Virus record (IMG/VR): IMGVR_UViG_3300020180_000028
Span: 1 to 46,345 of that record
Direction: 5' to 3' (one strand)
DNA from: a virus
DNA length: 46,345 nt
Both the position numbers and the translations under genes were made by a program. This document shows positions 8,684-18,951 of this stretch, one piece after another; within the stretch, counting starts at the first letter, position 1, and each line of letters starts with the position of its first letter. The notes beneath the pieces are model-generated. The model did not search any database, was not told the origin of the DNA, and saw only the letters and a list, made by a program, of their open reading frames with translations.

Positions 8684-10288
8684 CTATACTGGGTCTGGTC
8701 CGAATATCTTTGTGATTTCAGAGTTAACAGTTCCCCAATGACCAAGTCCTGTGTCTCCGGGATAAAGAATATAAAACACTAGCTGAATACCTGTAGCAGC
8801 TACTAATCGAATAAGCTCTTCAGCGTACAAACGTCCTGCCACTACGTCTGTAATATACGACTGATATGAAGTCCCATCCGTAGCTGGATCAAATGGGAAG
8901 TTTTGAGAAATCAAAGAAATGTTTGTCCCAGATGGGTGTGAATTCTCAAACACATAAGAAGGGTTTAGCAACAACTGAGTGCTAGAAGGACGTGCGGTGT
9001 ATGGAACGGGCCCTTCTTCTCTGCTAGTCCCAAACCCAAACACCAAGTGTCCCTGCTTGTCTGGAATATCAGAGGCATTGTTTACTGTAATCAATAATTC
9101 TGCATTTCCATCTACTAATTGAGTTGTTTCGCACTCTTCTCCACCAATAACGTAAGCCTTGGTGATATCGTAAATATACGGGCCTAGTTCGTCCGGTAGT
9201 CCAGAGCCAGACGTTACAAAGTGTGTAGATCCTATTCTGTTTCTCCTAACTACCTTGGTGGTAGCTGGCATGAATACCTCTAAAAGTCTGTTTTCTGTTT
9301 GAAAAGCCGCTGCAAAAGTGTTTTTAGAAACAAGAGTCTTTCTTTCTGGGCTAAAAAATAAAATACCCTCATCATTTCCCTGAGCTGTTGTTTCAGAAAC
9401 ACCTGTTGGGTTTTCCCACTCAACATAGGCTTCTCCTGAGACTCCGCCATGAGAGTTTGTTATTGTAAAAGTGCCTCTGTTTACTGCGCTAAAAGCAGTT
9501 CCATATATATTTACGTAGTCATCTTTATTGACCTTACCTACAGAGGGGTCTGGTCCGCCAGACCATGTGGCTCTAATGATACCGCCGTTTTCAATACTGA
9601 TAGTCCACTGAGTCGCGGCTAGTCCGGTAGTTTGCCTTATCTCGGCAAACCTTAATTTATTTTGAGCCTTACCTCCCAACACTCTTACTGAAGAGCTGGG
9701 TCCGTTAGTTTCAGATATTAAGACGGGATACCCACCAATACCGTCGTCTTTGGCTATTGCAGAGCCCTTTCTTCCTAGTCTTCTAGTTTCTTTAGTAATA
9801 GCGTCTGACACTTCTTGGGCTGTAGCTGAATTTATGTTAGAAAACTGAGAGGCTTTAAAGACTATTGTTACGGGTGGTTGGTCATCAAAGCTAACGATTA
9901 AGTTATCACCATTTTCTAATGCATACGTTTCTAGCTCTTCAGCCTGTATTGAAGCCCTTACAAAATCTTCTCCATATACGATACGTAAAATTTCATGAAC
10001 CAAGTCCCTAACCTGTTTCCTAGTAGAAATGGCTATCCCAATTTCCCTAAACGCTTCATCTGCCAGACCTACGTTGTCTGGCCTTGTAATGTTTCTTCCA
10101 GCTAACAGTTGGTCTAGATACTGCCCTTCAGCGGTAACTACATAAAGCATGTCATTGATTTGCTCTACATTGTTAATGAGGTAGGAAGCACCCGTAGATA
10201 GAGCGTTTAGAACTGCGTCAGTTCCTGGGCCTCTAATGCTAGGGTTTAGATAGCTTCTTAATCGCTTTTGTTCGTCTTCAATACTCAT
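8684..10288 (-). CDS. Baseplate (wedge-type) structural protein
   Basis: 534 aa from ATG 10288 (MSIEDEQKRLRSYL), just after the TAG of the 1970-aa baseplate J gene. An upstream TTG would overlap that gene and is less likely. The N-terminal ~110 aa (LNALSTGASYLINNVEQIND, YLDQLLAGRNITRP, RKQVRDLVHEILRIVYG) are helical and resemble the region at the start of baseplate J-type proteins. About residues 220-290 hold a beta module (WTISIENGGIIRATW ... NRGTFTITN) like copies in the 1970-aa neighbour. The C-terminal region ends LVFYILYPGDTGLGHWG. Gene order suggests a baseplate wedge component; I cannot name the T4 equivalent. Confidence 0.65.
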   Translation of the reverse strand: MSIEDEQKRLRSYLNPSIRGPGTDAVLNALSTGASYLINNVEQINDMLYVVTAEGQYLDQLLAGRNITRPDNVGLADEAFREIGIAISTRKQVRDLVHEILRIVYGEDFVRASIQAEELETYALENGDNLIVSFDDQPPVTIVFKASQFSNINSATAQEVSDAITKETRRLGRKGSAIAKDDGIGGYPVLISETNGPSSSVRVLGGKAQNKLRFAEIRQTTGLAATQWTISIENGGIIRATWSGGPDPSVGKVNKDDYVNIYGTAFSAVNRGTFTITNSHGGVSGEAYVEWENPTGVSETTAQGNDEGILFFSPERKTLVSKNTFAAAFQTENRLLEVFMPATTKVVRRNRIGSTHFVTSGSGLPDELGPYIYDITKAYVIGGEECETTQLVDGNAELLITVNNASDIPDKQGHLVFGFGTSREEGPVPYTARPSSTQLLLNPSYVFENSHPSGTNISLISQNFPFDPATDGTSYQSYITDVVAGRLYAEELIRLVAATGIQLVFYILYPGDTGLGHWGTVNSEITKIFGPDPV

Positions 10289-10289
10289 T

Positions 10290-13200
10290 CTATCCAACTT
10301 TCGAGATTTGAATGTCGTTAATAGGGTCTATAATAAACGCTTTTTCTGAAGGATTTACAGCTATTACATCGTTTGTAATGTTGTAAGATGGAGAGGTAAT
10401 ACTAACCGCTTTTACACCGGGAATGCTGTTTACAACAGACACAATGTCTGAAATGGCAATACTAACACCAACTCCAGAAGAGTTAATCAAAGAAGAGACG
10501 TTATTCCTAACCTGTTCTGCGATTTTACTGAAGGGTATTCCTGTATTTACCCTAACTCCAACTCCAACCCTTATCCGTCTCTTTAGAGAAGACTTAATAA
10601 AGATTTCAGCACCGGCGGCCGATGTTCCTGGATAGCTTGCATTATCTCTAGGATCTCCGTAGGTAATCCTGTTTGCCTCTGCGATTAATCCAGTGTTGAA
10701 TTTATAGGAATCTAACCCTAGTTTAACGCTAGTAGAGAAATTCAACTTTCCTATGGCATAAACAGACACTTCACCTGCGTCTCTGTTTGACTTCAAATAC
10801 TGATCGTTTGTGGTGAATATAAGATCTGTCCTGCTTGAATTTCCAGGATCAACAGCCTTACTGTAGATTTGTTTATACCCAACATACTTGAGAAACTCTT
10901 CAATATATACTTGAATAAATTTATCAGCTAGTTGAACGGCTGTTTTAGAAGCCAAAATAGATCCGACTACAATAGTGTTTCTATCTAAAACTGCTACTAC
11001 TGAATAATCTCCAACGTTATCCCCATCAAATACATCGCCTGAATTGATGAATCTATCTCCGACAACGGTTGCGTCGTAATCAGAAAAAACAACAGAAGGG
11101 TTGTGGGCTTCAAATACGTCTGTTATGGTTAGGTTGGTTTCTACTACGGCCTTTGAGTTGGCAACCTCAATGTAGTTAACCCCTGATTTCAAAACCATGA
11201 AATTACCCTGATTGTCGGCGTCAAAGTCGGTACCAAAAGTAGCCACGTCTCCAAACTTAGCAAGGCTAAGGGTTGGCTGTGTACCTACAGAGTTCCACTC
11301 AACACGCATAACGCCGCTGGACACTACAACATCAAACTCTGTTGTTCCACTGAAACCCAATGAACGCAGGTTACTTGCAACAGTGACAACTTCTTCTACG
11401 GCATTGATATTTTCAATATAAAAACTATTGCTATATGGTCTAATAACCCTAAAGGTACCCCTGTTTAGAGTAGCAAAAGAATCGTCTATAACTACGCTAT
11501 CTCCCTCTCTAATTTTAGCTGAGATAACAAAAGATCCAGCCGCTACGACTTGACCGACGGCATCGATGCCGTCTGGATTATCAACAACAAGTACACTTCC
11601 ATCGTCCGAAACACCTACTACTGGGAATGTTCCGTTGTTTTCAGCATTTGTGAAGTTAGTAATAACAGCAACATCACTTCTCTGAGACTCTAAAAAGTTT
11701 ACGACTCCAGAAGAAACCGTGTATTCCGTATACCCAGTGGCTTCGTTATAGTTAACAGCAACAGTAGAAGATGCATCATTAATCTCTACAGTTTTAGAAA
11801 AAACGGGACTTGATCCGACTTCTGTCCATGAGATACAGACTAGTTTACCGTGCTTTTCTACCTGGAATGTTCTGTTTCTGTCCCTAAAGAAATTTCTAGG
11901 CTCTCCAAAGTAAAGGTCGGCAGAGGTTCGGCTAGAAAGTTCAATTGTAGACTGACCGGCTGTAGGTGCGTTTGCTGTAATATCTACAACGGTTGCAAAC
12001 CCCATCCCAGTGTCTTTCTTCTGAGCCCTTAATGCTTCTAGTTTAACCCACTGGTTTGAATATAGCCCTTCAGAGGCAGAACGCAATATAATTGCCTTCA
12101 TCATGTCAGAGTCTTCAACCTTAGAGGCTGACTGCAGTAGTGGTGCCTGAGAGCTATTCCCTCTGCCACCAGCAATCTGGACGGCTCCGTTAGATCCTAG
12201 GATATTAGTTCTTAGCTGTATCTTTCTGTCTCTAGAAGAAGTGTTAATATCTCCGAGCGTGGTAAATCCCGTAACTGCTAGGACATTTAGGAATTCAGAG
12301 AGTTGTTTTGCAGTTGTTGGGATTAGCCTGACTTCTTCACCAGTATTGAAGGCGTATGCATTAGCTGTAGAAGTATTGAACGAAGGAATAGACAACGCCT
12401 TCTTAAACCTAAACTGATAAGTAGGAGCGGCAGCGTCTAGGTCTGATATTTCAATCCAATTAATGCCGTCTAGAAGGTTAATACCGACATATGCAAAGTC
12501 AGAATCTTCTTCTGTGGATTTAGAAATAACACCAGCTCCAGTTGTGCCACTGTCATCTACCAATACTGAAGTTAAGTAATCAGCCAAATTACTAGAACAA
12601 TAGGCCACTACTTCAGCGGCAGTTGTATTGTCGGCTAGATATAGCCTAATAGTGTTATTAGTTAGGGTAGCCTTGTTAGACTCTGCAGTAGCAGCCCCAA
12701 CCTCTCTGATAGTGGTAAAAGAACTGGAAGTAGAGCTGGAAACTCTAAATGTACCTGTATTTTCCAGGGCAAATTCACCTTCTGGGATAACGGTTGCATA
12801 ACCACCAGAAGAAAGTGCTGAATCAATGCTAGGGTTAGTTCCAGTTGCATTCCATGTATATGTTACGGCATCATATGCGCCCATGTTTGTAACTGTAACA
12901 TCCCACTCGGTAGTTCCATCAATAGCATTAAGAACAGCGTTGCCGGATTTTAGTGCTATACGAATGTTAACGCTAGTACCCACAGAAACGACATGTGTCA
13001 TGGGCTGATTGTCAGATGTTGGATAGATATACCCTACGTTATATCTCTCTCCGTCGTATCCCCAATCTACAGACCTAAATATAACTGCGTCTTGGTTTGC
13101 CATTGGGTTTGTGGGGTGCAGTACATTTCTAGCCTGCATCAATGCGCGGTAGTTTTTGAATGCAAATTCTGCACCAAAAAACTCTTCAAATTGAGTAGTA

Positions 13201-16200
13201 GCTCCTGAAGCGGTGTCATACGCTCTAAAATTGTTAGAGTTTATCCCAGTAGTGTTGTTGGTTATGGCTCTTCTATATAGAGGAATAGAAAACGTCTTGT
13301 CAGAAGAATTTGAGTCTAAAATAACAGTTAAACCATCGTTTGCCCCAAACTGATAGGTATCCGCAACATGGAATCTATCAGCTACCCTCAATCTGCGGAT
13401 TAATTGACTGGAATCAATTTCAATATTGTTTGCCGTAATTGCGTCAATCTGAACAGACTCTCCAGAAGAGATGTTGTCTGGTATTAACCCAAACGGCTCT
13501 TCCATAGTAACCTGTGCGTTTGGATTTATTCCAAGTGAGGATATGTCGGCGGCAGAATCAAAGTCCGAAACAGTAGAGTTTGGTGGGTCTGAAAAGCTAT
13601 CGTCTGTAATCTTTTCGTGAATAAACAACGGAAACTCGTTATCAGACGCTTCACTAACTTGGAATGCAAACAAGGAAACTTGGCTGGATTGACGAGTGTT
13701 TTCTTCGAAGTTAATCAATTTACCGGACTCGTCAAAGGTTATTACGAAAACTTCGCCATCTAACCCCTCTGTCTGTGTTGTGACAGAGATGAATTCATCA
13801 TTTTCAGCAACAGAAGTAGCCCCAATGATATTCTCGGACAATGAAGCGGCAATGCTGTTTATGTTATAAGAACCTGAAGCTATTTTTACTTTCTGAATAG
13901 CTTTTTTAGTTCTAACTACTGCAATACCTTCGCCCCAAACAATTGGACCCTCGATTACTGCAGAGCCGTATTCTGAAGGAGTTACCTTAAGTTCAATATA
14001 ATTAGCTGCATTGGCGTATACTTTAGCCTCAAGCCTGTTTGCCGTAGACAAGTCTGTAGACCATAGAATTACCCAGTCTCCTACTTCAACGTTATCAAAA
14101 GCAGTGGCATCGTTTGATGTATATCTAATGACATTGACTGCTGGCTTGGTTACAGAAATTGTAGTGTCGGAAATCACACCAGTGTTTATATAAGAAGCGT
14201 CTTTATTGTCAATCAAAAACCATAGGTATGCGTCGTTGATCAGTGTTACTGTATTACTAACAAAGGGGCTACTTACGATGCTGCCTTTTGTAAATTCAGT
14301 TCCGGCAGTTAAGCTATCTCCAGCCTCAAGCGGCTCTATTAGTTTAAACTGAGCAGTGTTTCTAGACAGAATGAAGTCAGCCTCAAGACCACTTGCTTCA
14401 AGACCGATTAGGGCGGTAAATAAACCCTTGACTACTAGTGTTGAAGTGGGGTTAATAGAAAGACTTGCCCTAGAGCTTGATCCTAAATTTGAAGAAATAA
14501 AGATTTGATTGCCGTTAATGGATGCCGTAACACCTGTTATTTTTGTATTGAAAACATTAACCCAAGACTCAAGACTGTTGTTTTTAGATACAGAGGTATA
14601 GCTACCCTCTTCAAGGAAATCAGAATTTGTAAAGGTATAGGTGATTTCTTGAGTACCATCTACAGACAATAGAATAGTGTCACCAGTTGTAATGGCGTTA
14701 GACCAATTAGACTGGTTTTCTGTAGTGATCTTAGCTGGACGGCCGTTTCTGTTTAGGGCTTTTTTGTTCTTATATAGCCGCAATGTCTGGATTTCTCCAA
14801 CCGGCAACCCTAGTAGTTCACCGGCATCGTTTCCAAAAGTAGGGACTGTTTTCTCTAGAAACTCACTCTCTTCTTCTCTAGAAAAAATAACCACTCTAGT
14901 TCTATTCTCTATAGTACTAGCTGAATAGCTAGACGTTGGGTTTGCATTGATAGAAGATATAACCTCATCGGCAGTAGCATTTCCTGGAGATCTAAAGTCT
15001 TCATTTTCAAACGTATGTTGGGATATTTCCCCACCAACAAGAATGGCCAACCTATCTCCGCCAGTAATCTGAAACGGTGCGGTAGCGTTGGATACTAGAA
15101 AAGCCTTAGCTACAGAAGTTTGTCTTCCGCCGGTGGCTAGTTGAAAATACTTTTCGCCACCTAGAGCGGAGTCGATGATAAACTCAAGACCCACACCATC
15201 TGTTTTTTCTTCGTAACCTTCACCATCATCAATAAACATTGTAGTGGTAACGCCGTCTGAGAAAATCTCATTAGACTTAATTACGGCGTTTTCATCTGGA
15301 GCCTTTGCTCCCAACACTGCTGATTTTACAGCAATAGCAGTCCCCAACCCTCTAGAAATTCTGGCTAGCTTAATTCTAGTCCTAATTTCAGGATCGGTGT
15401 CTGCATTTTTTCCAGTAGTAAAGGGACTATCGTTGGTTACACTAGCTCCCGAAAACGGGTTAGAGGAAAACTTCTTAATTCCATTTCTAGGTACGTTTCC
15501 ATCCGAACCAGGATCTTGGGCGGCAACAGGAACACTGGTGATTGAATTTTCTCCGTCTAGAATAACGGCTTGTTGAGTAAGTGTGAAATTAACATCTCCA
15601 GAAACGCCTGAAGTAGGTGATACCACCACTTGACCAGCCGCAACAGTACGGACTCCGCCTTGAGCTAAAATAACAGACTCTGAAATATTGTGAAATTTAG
15701 AGGTAATAGATGTTAGGTTAATCTCGTAATATCCACCAACAGTTGTTATAGAGCTGTAAGCTAGCGGTCCCTCGACGTTTGGGGTACCTCGGCCGATATA
15801 GATTGATCCGGTGGCACTAAACAAGGAAGCTTCGGAAACCTTAATAACGTTAGAGCCAATATTGGGAGGATTGCCGCCTGCATAGATTTTAGTAGAAATC
15901 TTATCAAAAGATGTGTCCCTAATAGTAACAGTTCCTGTGGCTACCCTGTCTCCGTCTACTTTTACGAATTCTTCGCGGGCTATTCTTTTTAGTTTTTCAC
16001 CAGAAGCCCTGTCTACGTTGAAATCCCTCAAGATAGAAAAGTTGTCGGCTGAAGCCCTATATACTGCCTGAGCCATTGCTTCAAAAAACGAAGTTACAGC
16101 AGAACCTGTATTTAGGTCTGAAATACCTCTGGAAGCCATGTAGGAGGCTAACATGTCTGAGAGTATCTGCTCGTAACTTTTGGGTAAGGGTACACTGGCC

Positions 16201-16202
16201 AT
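10290..16202 (-). CDS. Giant baseplate J-like protein
   Basis: 1970 aa. The first ~330 residues follow the baseplate J family (P2 gpJ / T4 gp6-type wedge): an N-terminal helix region (SYMASRGISDLNTGSAVTSF, ASADNFSILRDFNVDRASG) and a VPVAAQDPGSDGNVPRNGI stretch. These are followed by the conserved GKNADTDPEIRTRIKLARIS helix and GTAIAVKSAVLGA. The last ~150 residues return to a baseplate-type C-terminus (GVRVNTGIPFSKIAEQVRNN, ISDIVSVVNSIPGVKAVSI). Between them lies about 1500 aa of beta-rich insertion, far beyond the usual 300-660 aa of the family. The insertion holds repeated modules of the type EWxxxGTxPxL...GD...NxGxFxV. ATG 16202 is preceded by AAGGA. It probably forms the baseplate wedge ring, with decorations. 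Confidence 0.85.
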   Translation of the reverse strand: MASVPLPKSYEQILSDMLASYMASRGISDLNTGSAVTSFFEAMAQAVYRASADNFSILRDFNVDRASGEKLKRIAREEFVKVDGDRVATGTVTIRDTSFDKISTKIYAGGNPPNIGSNVIKVSEASLFSATGSIYIGRGTPNVEGPLAYSSITTVGGYYEINLTSITSKFHNISESVILAQGGVRTVAAGQVVVSPTSGVSGDVNFTLTQQAVILDGENSITSVPVAAQDPGSDGNVPRNGIKKFSSNPFSGASVTNDSPFTTGKNADTDPEIRTRIKLARISRGLGTAIAVKSAVLGAKAPDENAVIKSNEIFSDGVTTTMFIDDGEGYEEKTDGVGLEFIIDSALGGEKYFQLATGGRQTSVAKAFLVSNATAPFQITGGDRLAILVGGEISQHTFENEDFRSPGNATADEVISSINANPTSSYSASTIENRTRVVIFSREEESEFLEKTVPTFGNDAGELLGLPVGEIQTLRLYKNKKALNRNGRPAKITTENQSNWSNAITTGDTILLSVDGTQEITYTFTNSDFLEEGSYTSVSKNNSLESWVNVFNTKITGVTASINGNQIFISSNLGSSSRASLSINPTSTLVVKGLFTALIGLEASGLEADFILSRNTAQFKLIEPLEAGDSLTAGTEFTKGSIVSSPFVSNTVTLINDAYLWFLIDNKDASYINTGVISDTTISVTKPAVNVIRYTSNDATAFDNVEVGDWVILWSTDLSTANRLEAKVYANAANYIELKVTPSEYGSAVIEGPIVWGEGIAVVRTKKAIQKVKIASGSYNINSIAASLSENIIGATSVAENDEFISVTTQTEGLDGEVFVITFDESGKLINFEENTRQSSQVSLFAFQVSEASDNEFPLFIHEKITDDSFSDPPNSTVSDFDSAADISSLGINPNAQVTMEEPFGLIPDNISSGESVQIDAITANNIEIDSSQLIRRLRVADRFHVADTYQFGANDGLTVILDSNSSDKTFSIPLYRRAITNNTTGINSNNFRAYDTASGATTQFEEFFGAEFAFKNYRALMQARNVLHPTNPMANQDAVIFRSVDWGYDGERYNVGYIYPTSDNQPMTHVVSVGTSVNIRIALKSGNAVLNAIDGTTEWDVTVTNMGAYDAVTYTWNATGTNPSIDSALSSGGYATVIPEGEFALENTGTFRVSSSTSSSFTTIREVGAATAESNKATLTNNTIRLYLADNTTAAEVVAYCSSNLADYLTSVLVDDSGTTGAGVISKSTEEDSDFAYVGINLLDGINWIEISDLDAAAPTYQFRFKKALSIPSFNTSTANAYAFNTGEEVRLIPTTAKQLSEFLNVLAVTGFTTLGDINTSSRDRKIQLRTNILGSNGAVQIAGGRGNSSQAPLLQSASKVEDSDMMKAIILRSASEGLYSNQWVKLEALRAQKKDTGMGFATVVDITANAPTAGQSTIELSSRTSADLYFGEPRNFFRDRNRTFQVEKHGKLVCISWTEVGSSPVFSKTVEINDASSTVAVNYNEATGYTEYTVSSGVVNFLESQRSDVAVITNFTNAENNGTFPVVGVSDDGSVLVVDNPDGIDAVGQVVAAGSFVISAKIREGDSVVIDDSFATLNRGTFRVIRPYSNSFYIENINAVEEVVTVASNLRSLGFSGTTEFDVVVSSGVMRVEWNSVGTQPTLSLAKFGDVATFGTDFDADNQGNFMVLKSGVNYIEVANSKAVVETNLTITDVFEAHNPSVVFSDYDATVVGDRFINSGDVFDGDNVGDYSVVAVLDRNTIVVGSILASKTAVQLADKFIQVYIEEFLKYVGYKQIYSKAVDPGNSSRTDLIFTTNDQYLKSNRDAGEVSVYAIGKLNFSTSVKLGLDSYKFNTGLIAEANRITYGDPRDNASYPGTSAAGAEIFIKSSLKRRIRVGVGVRVNTGIPFSKIAEQVRNNVSSLINSSGVGVSIAISDIVSVVNSIPGVKAVSITSPSYNITNDVIAVNPSEKAFIIDPINDIQISKVG

Positions 16203-16219
16203 AAAAATCCTTATCTTTT

Positions 16220-16229
16220 ATAATACCAC
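16220..16229 (-). promoter_or_regulatory. Extended -10 promoter motif GTGGTATTAT
   Basis: The minus strand reads CTGTGGTATTATAAAAG in the 30-nt gap before the 1970-aa baseplate gene, followed by AAGGA and the ATG at 16202. A -35 is not clear. Same motif as at 1637, 18939, 23572 and 26047. Confidence 0.55.
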
Positions 16230-16232
16230 AGA

Positions 16233-18899
16233 TTATACTTCGAACGTTATAGGGACTATTCCACTTCCACCAGCAATCTTTACAGACATATCAATAAATA
16301 AAGTGGGGCCGTTTAACCTGATACTGATACTGTCAATAGCATCAAATCTGGGATCGTCTTGAACCATTTTATTCAAAGCACTGATTATTTCGCCGCTTTC
16401 TATGTCTGCTAGTGAAATACCCACAGACAACCCTAGTCCAAACTCAAGGTGTCTTAGTAGGGTGCCCTTTTTTGTCCTAATTTTAAGCTTAAGGGCTTGA
16501 ATTAGGTTTGTAAGACCGTTAGCTAGTTGAAACTCTCCAATATCATTTATAGCCAAATCGCCATTGTCGTCTAGCAAGAAATCGACCTTGGATACTTTGC
16601 TTAGATTGTCTTCGTCTAAATGACTAGGTGTTCTTATTCTGTCATCTGGGTCGGACGGGGCATCTACTGGGATATAAATTTGATTCTGACTATTTACAGT
16701 TCCCGGTAAATACCCCTGAATCTTTGCATTGCCAGCGGTAGTTAGAAGGGAAAGGTTATCCAACCCATCAAAACTAATTAAAAAATTGCCTTCACCTATC
16801 TTCTCGATATTGATGATTTTTCTAGTAAAAGCAGGCACAGTGTCACTTTTTAGGGTTATTTTCTGACCTATATAAAACCTACGTTCGGTGTCATCTACAT
16901 TTATCTGCCTACCGTCTCCATTGGATAGCAAGCTATATATAAATCCGACTTCATCTATGTAGGGAGAAGTTAGCTTGTTTAAGGTAGCTATTTCTACCCA
17001 CTTGTCAGGGTTTCCTAAATATCTAGCCGCAATGGCTTCAATTGTTAATCCAAATGGAATGGGAACTAGTAGTTTTGACTCTGATTGATCAAAATCAATA
17101 CCAGCTTCGCCAGCCAATCCGCCAACGTATTCCATCGGGTCTTGTATAGACAAATCATCGAAGGCTTTTGTGGAAGTTAGTAGGTCATACATTTGAATCG
17201 TGTCAAACAATGATGCTAATAGTTCGTTTTCTTCAATAGACATCGGCAATGTTCTTGCTCTTGGGTCTGGACGACCGTAAACGTCCGAATACACTTGGCT
17301 TCCTGCTCCAAATACGTTTGACAAATCAAGGGCAAGTGTCAATATTTCCTGTCTAAAATTTCTTAAGTCATTACTAGTAATCAACCTAGTACTGTCTATT
17401 TCGTCATCAATAGATTGCCGCTGCTCTGGAGAAATAGACAAACTATCAATGTCTACGGCATCAAATAAATCAAAATAAGTCTCTGGATTTTCAAAAAACT
17501 CATTAGTAGCACTAGTTCTTTGAGACTGAGACGCCCCTAGCCCCAATGCGCCGCCAGAAACAGCATCGTTACTTAGACCTTCACTATATAGACTTTCAAA
17601 CCTTATCTGATTGTAAGCTAGTCCAGCCTTGATTTCCTGGCTATCTGCCCGAATGGCTCCTGCTGTAAATAAACTGCCTGAAGAGCTTCCAGAACTGCCT
17701 CCAGGGCCTCTTTGAAACGAACTTCCAATGATGTTTAGAGAGTCCCTTATTGAAGACCTATAGTCACTGATAATCTGTCTAGGTAGGTCGGCAACACTTA
17801 TTACCGCTCCCGACACATCCTTTATCAACAAAGCTGTTTGCCTTAGAACGTTCAAAGGAGCTTGAAAATCTGTTCTAACGGCTTTAATCAGATTAATACT
17901 ATTCCCAACAAGCCTGCGACTTTCTTTAACAGTGCCCATAACTCGTTGAAATACGTTAGCATCTAGCTCGGGTAGTAGCTGTGACCCGGCGGCAGGTGCC
18001 TCTAGTTTAATTCTTTTCCAAGCCTTAAGCTGTAGATTCCACAGCATTTCCATGGGTTTCTCTTTGTTTTGCTCAAGAGAAAAACCCTGTGGAGTAACGA
18101 TAAATGCTTGATTTTGCTTAGGAATATCGAAAACTAAACGCCAATTCTTGTTTTTTGGGTTTCTTTTTGCGACAACATACCTTTCAAGGAACTGACCAAG
18201 AAGGAGTGCCTGGTAGTAACCTGTTGAAAACACTGTAGACCCATCATTAAATGGCTCAACCGCATCTGTAGTGGTAGCTGGATACGATCCAGAAAATGCC
18301 CTAGCAATTCTCTTAGAATCACCTAGAATATTGTTAAACTGACTAAGGCTTCCTGCGAATATACTGCCCAAAGAAGAGGGCGACCTGGGAATACCGCCTA
18401 TAGAGGGCTTTTGGGGCCATATACCCGTGGTACCCTGAGCTGTAATGGTCTTAAACCTTACACCGCCGTGTTCTTCTACAATACCCCTCATTGTAGCGCT
18501 GGTGTTGATTGCAAATTCATCAGCAATTCTAAGCATTTGAGGGGTTATTGGTAGGTTAAGCTCCCAAGATCCATTTCGGATTTCTTGGGTTAAAACATAC
18601 TCAAAACCACCGTTTTCCTGTGGTCTGGAGGTTTTTCCTTGAGTTAAAGTACCGCGAGAAGAGCCTCCTCCTAGTATTTTATTAGGTTTAGTGATGTCTA
18701 TAACCAATAGTCGGTATGGGTATAGCTTGTCCCACCTAGAAGGATCAATATCTAACGGCTTAAAAAAGGCCTCTTCTGGTTCGTTTAATTTCCAAGCAGA
18801 AGGCTGTATTCCGGTGGAATTACTGACTTTATCACTACCCAACCCTAATTGTTTGGATACGAAATTCTGTCCGTTTTTTATCAGGCTATTGGATGCCAT
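16233..18899 (-). CDS. LysM/gp53-like and gp25-like fused baseplate protein
   Basis: 888 aa. The N-terminal half has a conserved tail-associated region (WDKLYPYRLLVIDITKP, LTQEIRNGSWELNLPITPQM), then a Ser/Gly-rich low-complexity stretch around residue 400. About residues 590-690 carry a LysM-like element (VPIPFGLTIEAIAARYLGNP, KWVEIATLNKL, FYIGQKITL), as in XkdP/gp53-like tail proteins. The last ~115 residues match the GPW/gp25 baseplate wedge family: LTNLIQALKLKIRTKKGTLL, LEFGLGLSVG, and a terminal beta pair (ISIRLNGPTLFIDMSVKIAG). In T4 these functions are separate proteins (gp53, gp25), so this is a fusion. It sits directly upstream of the baseplate J gene in transcription order. The RBS before ATG 18899 is weak. 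Confidence 0.8.
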   Translation of the reverse strand: MASNSLIKNGQNFVSKQLGLGSDKVSNSTGIQPSAWKLNEPEEAFFKPLDIDPSRWDKLYPYRLLVIDITKPNKILGGGSSRGTLTQGKTSRPQENGGFEYVLTQEIRNGSWELNLPITPQMLRIADEFAINTSATMRGIVEEHGGVRFKTITAQGTTGIWPQKPSIGGIPRSPSSLGSIFAGSLSQFNNILGDSKRIARAFSGSYPATTTDAVEPFNDGSTVFSTGYYQALLLGQFLERYVVAKRNPKNKNWRLVFDIPKQNQAFIVTPQGFSLEQNKEKPMEMLWNLQLKAWKRIKLEAPAAGSQLLPELDANVFQRVMGTVKESRRLVGNSINLIKAVRTDFQAPLNVLRQTALLIKDVSGAVISVADLPRQIISDYRSSIRDSLNIIGSSFQRGPGGSSGSSSGSLFTAGAIRADSQEIKAGLAYNQIRFESLYSEGLSNDAVSGGALGLGASQSQRTSATNEFFENPETYFDLFDAVDIDSLSISPEQRQSIDDEIDSTRLITSNDLRNFRQEILTLALDLSNVFGAGSQVYSDVYGRPDPRARTLPMSIEENELLASLFDTIQMYDLLTSTKAFDDLSIQDPMEYVGGLAGEAGIDFDQSESKLLVPIPFGLTIEAIAARYLGNPDKWVEIATLNKLTSPYIDEVGFIYSLLSNGDGRQINVDDTERRFYIGQKITLKSDTVPAFTRKIINIEKIGEGNFLISFDGLDNLSLLTTAGNAKIQGYLPGTVNSQNQIYIPVDAPSDPDDRIRTPSHLDEDNLSKVSKVDFLLDDNGDLAINDIGEFQLANGLTNLIQALKLKIRTKKGTLLRHLEFGLGLSVGISLADIESGEIISALNKMVQDDPRFDAIDSISIRLNGPTLFIDMSVKIAGGSGIVPITFEV

Positions 18900-18938
18900 G
18901 TGGTTGAATTCTCGGGGTTTAAAAGAAGGGAAAAGAAG

Positions 18939-18947
18939 TGGTATTAT
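18939..18947 (+). promoter_or_regulatory. Extended -10 promoter for the plus-strand operon
   Basis: Plus strand AGTGGTATTATAGG (TGG 18939-18941, TATTAT 18942-18947), with a weak TTAAAA at -35 distance. It reads toward the three-gene plus-strand operon starting at 19001. Confidence 0.55.
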
Positions 18948-18951
18948 AGGT

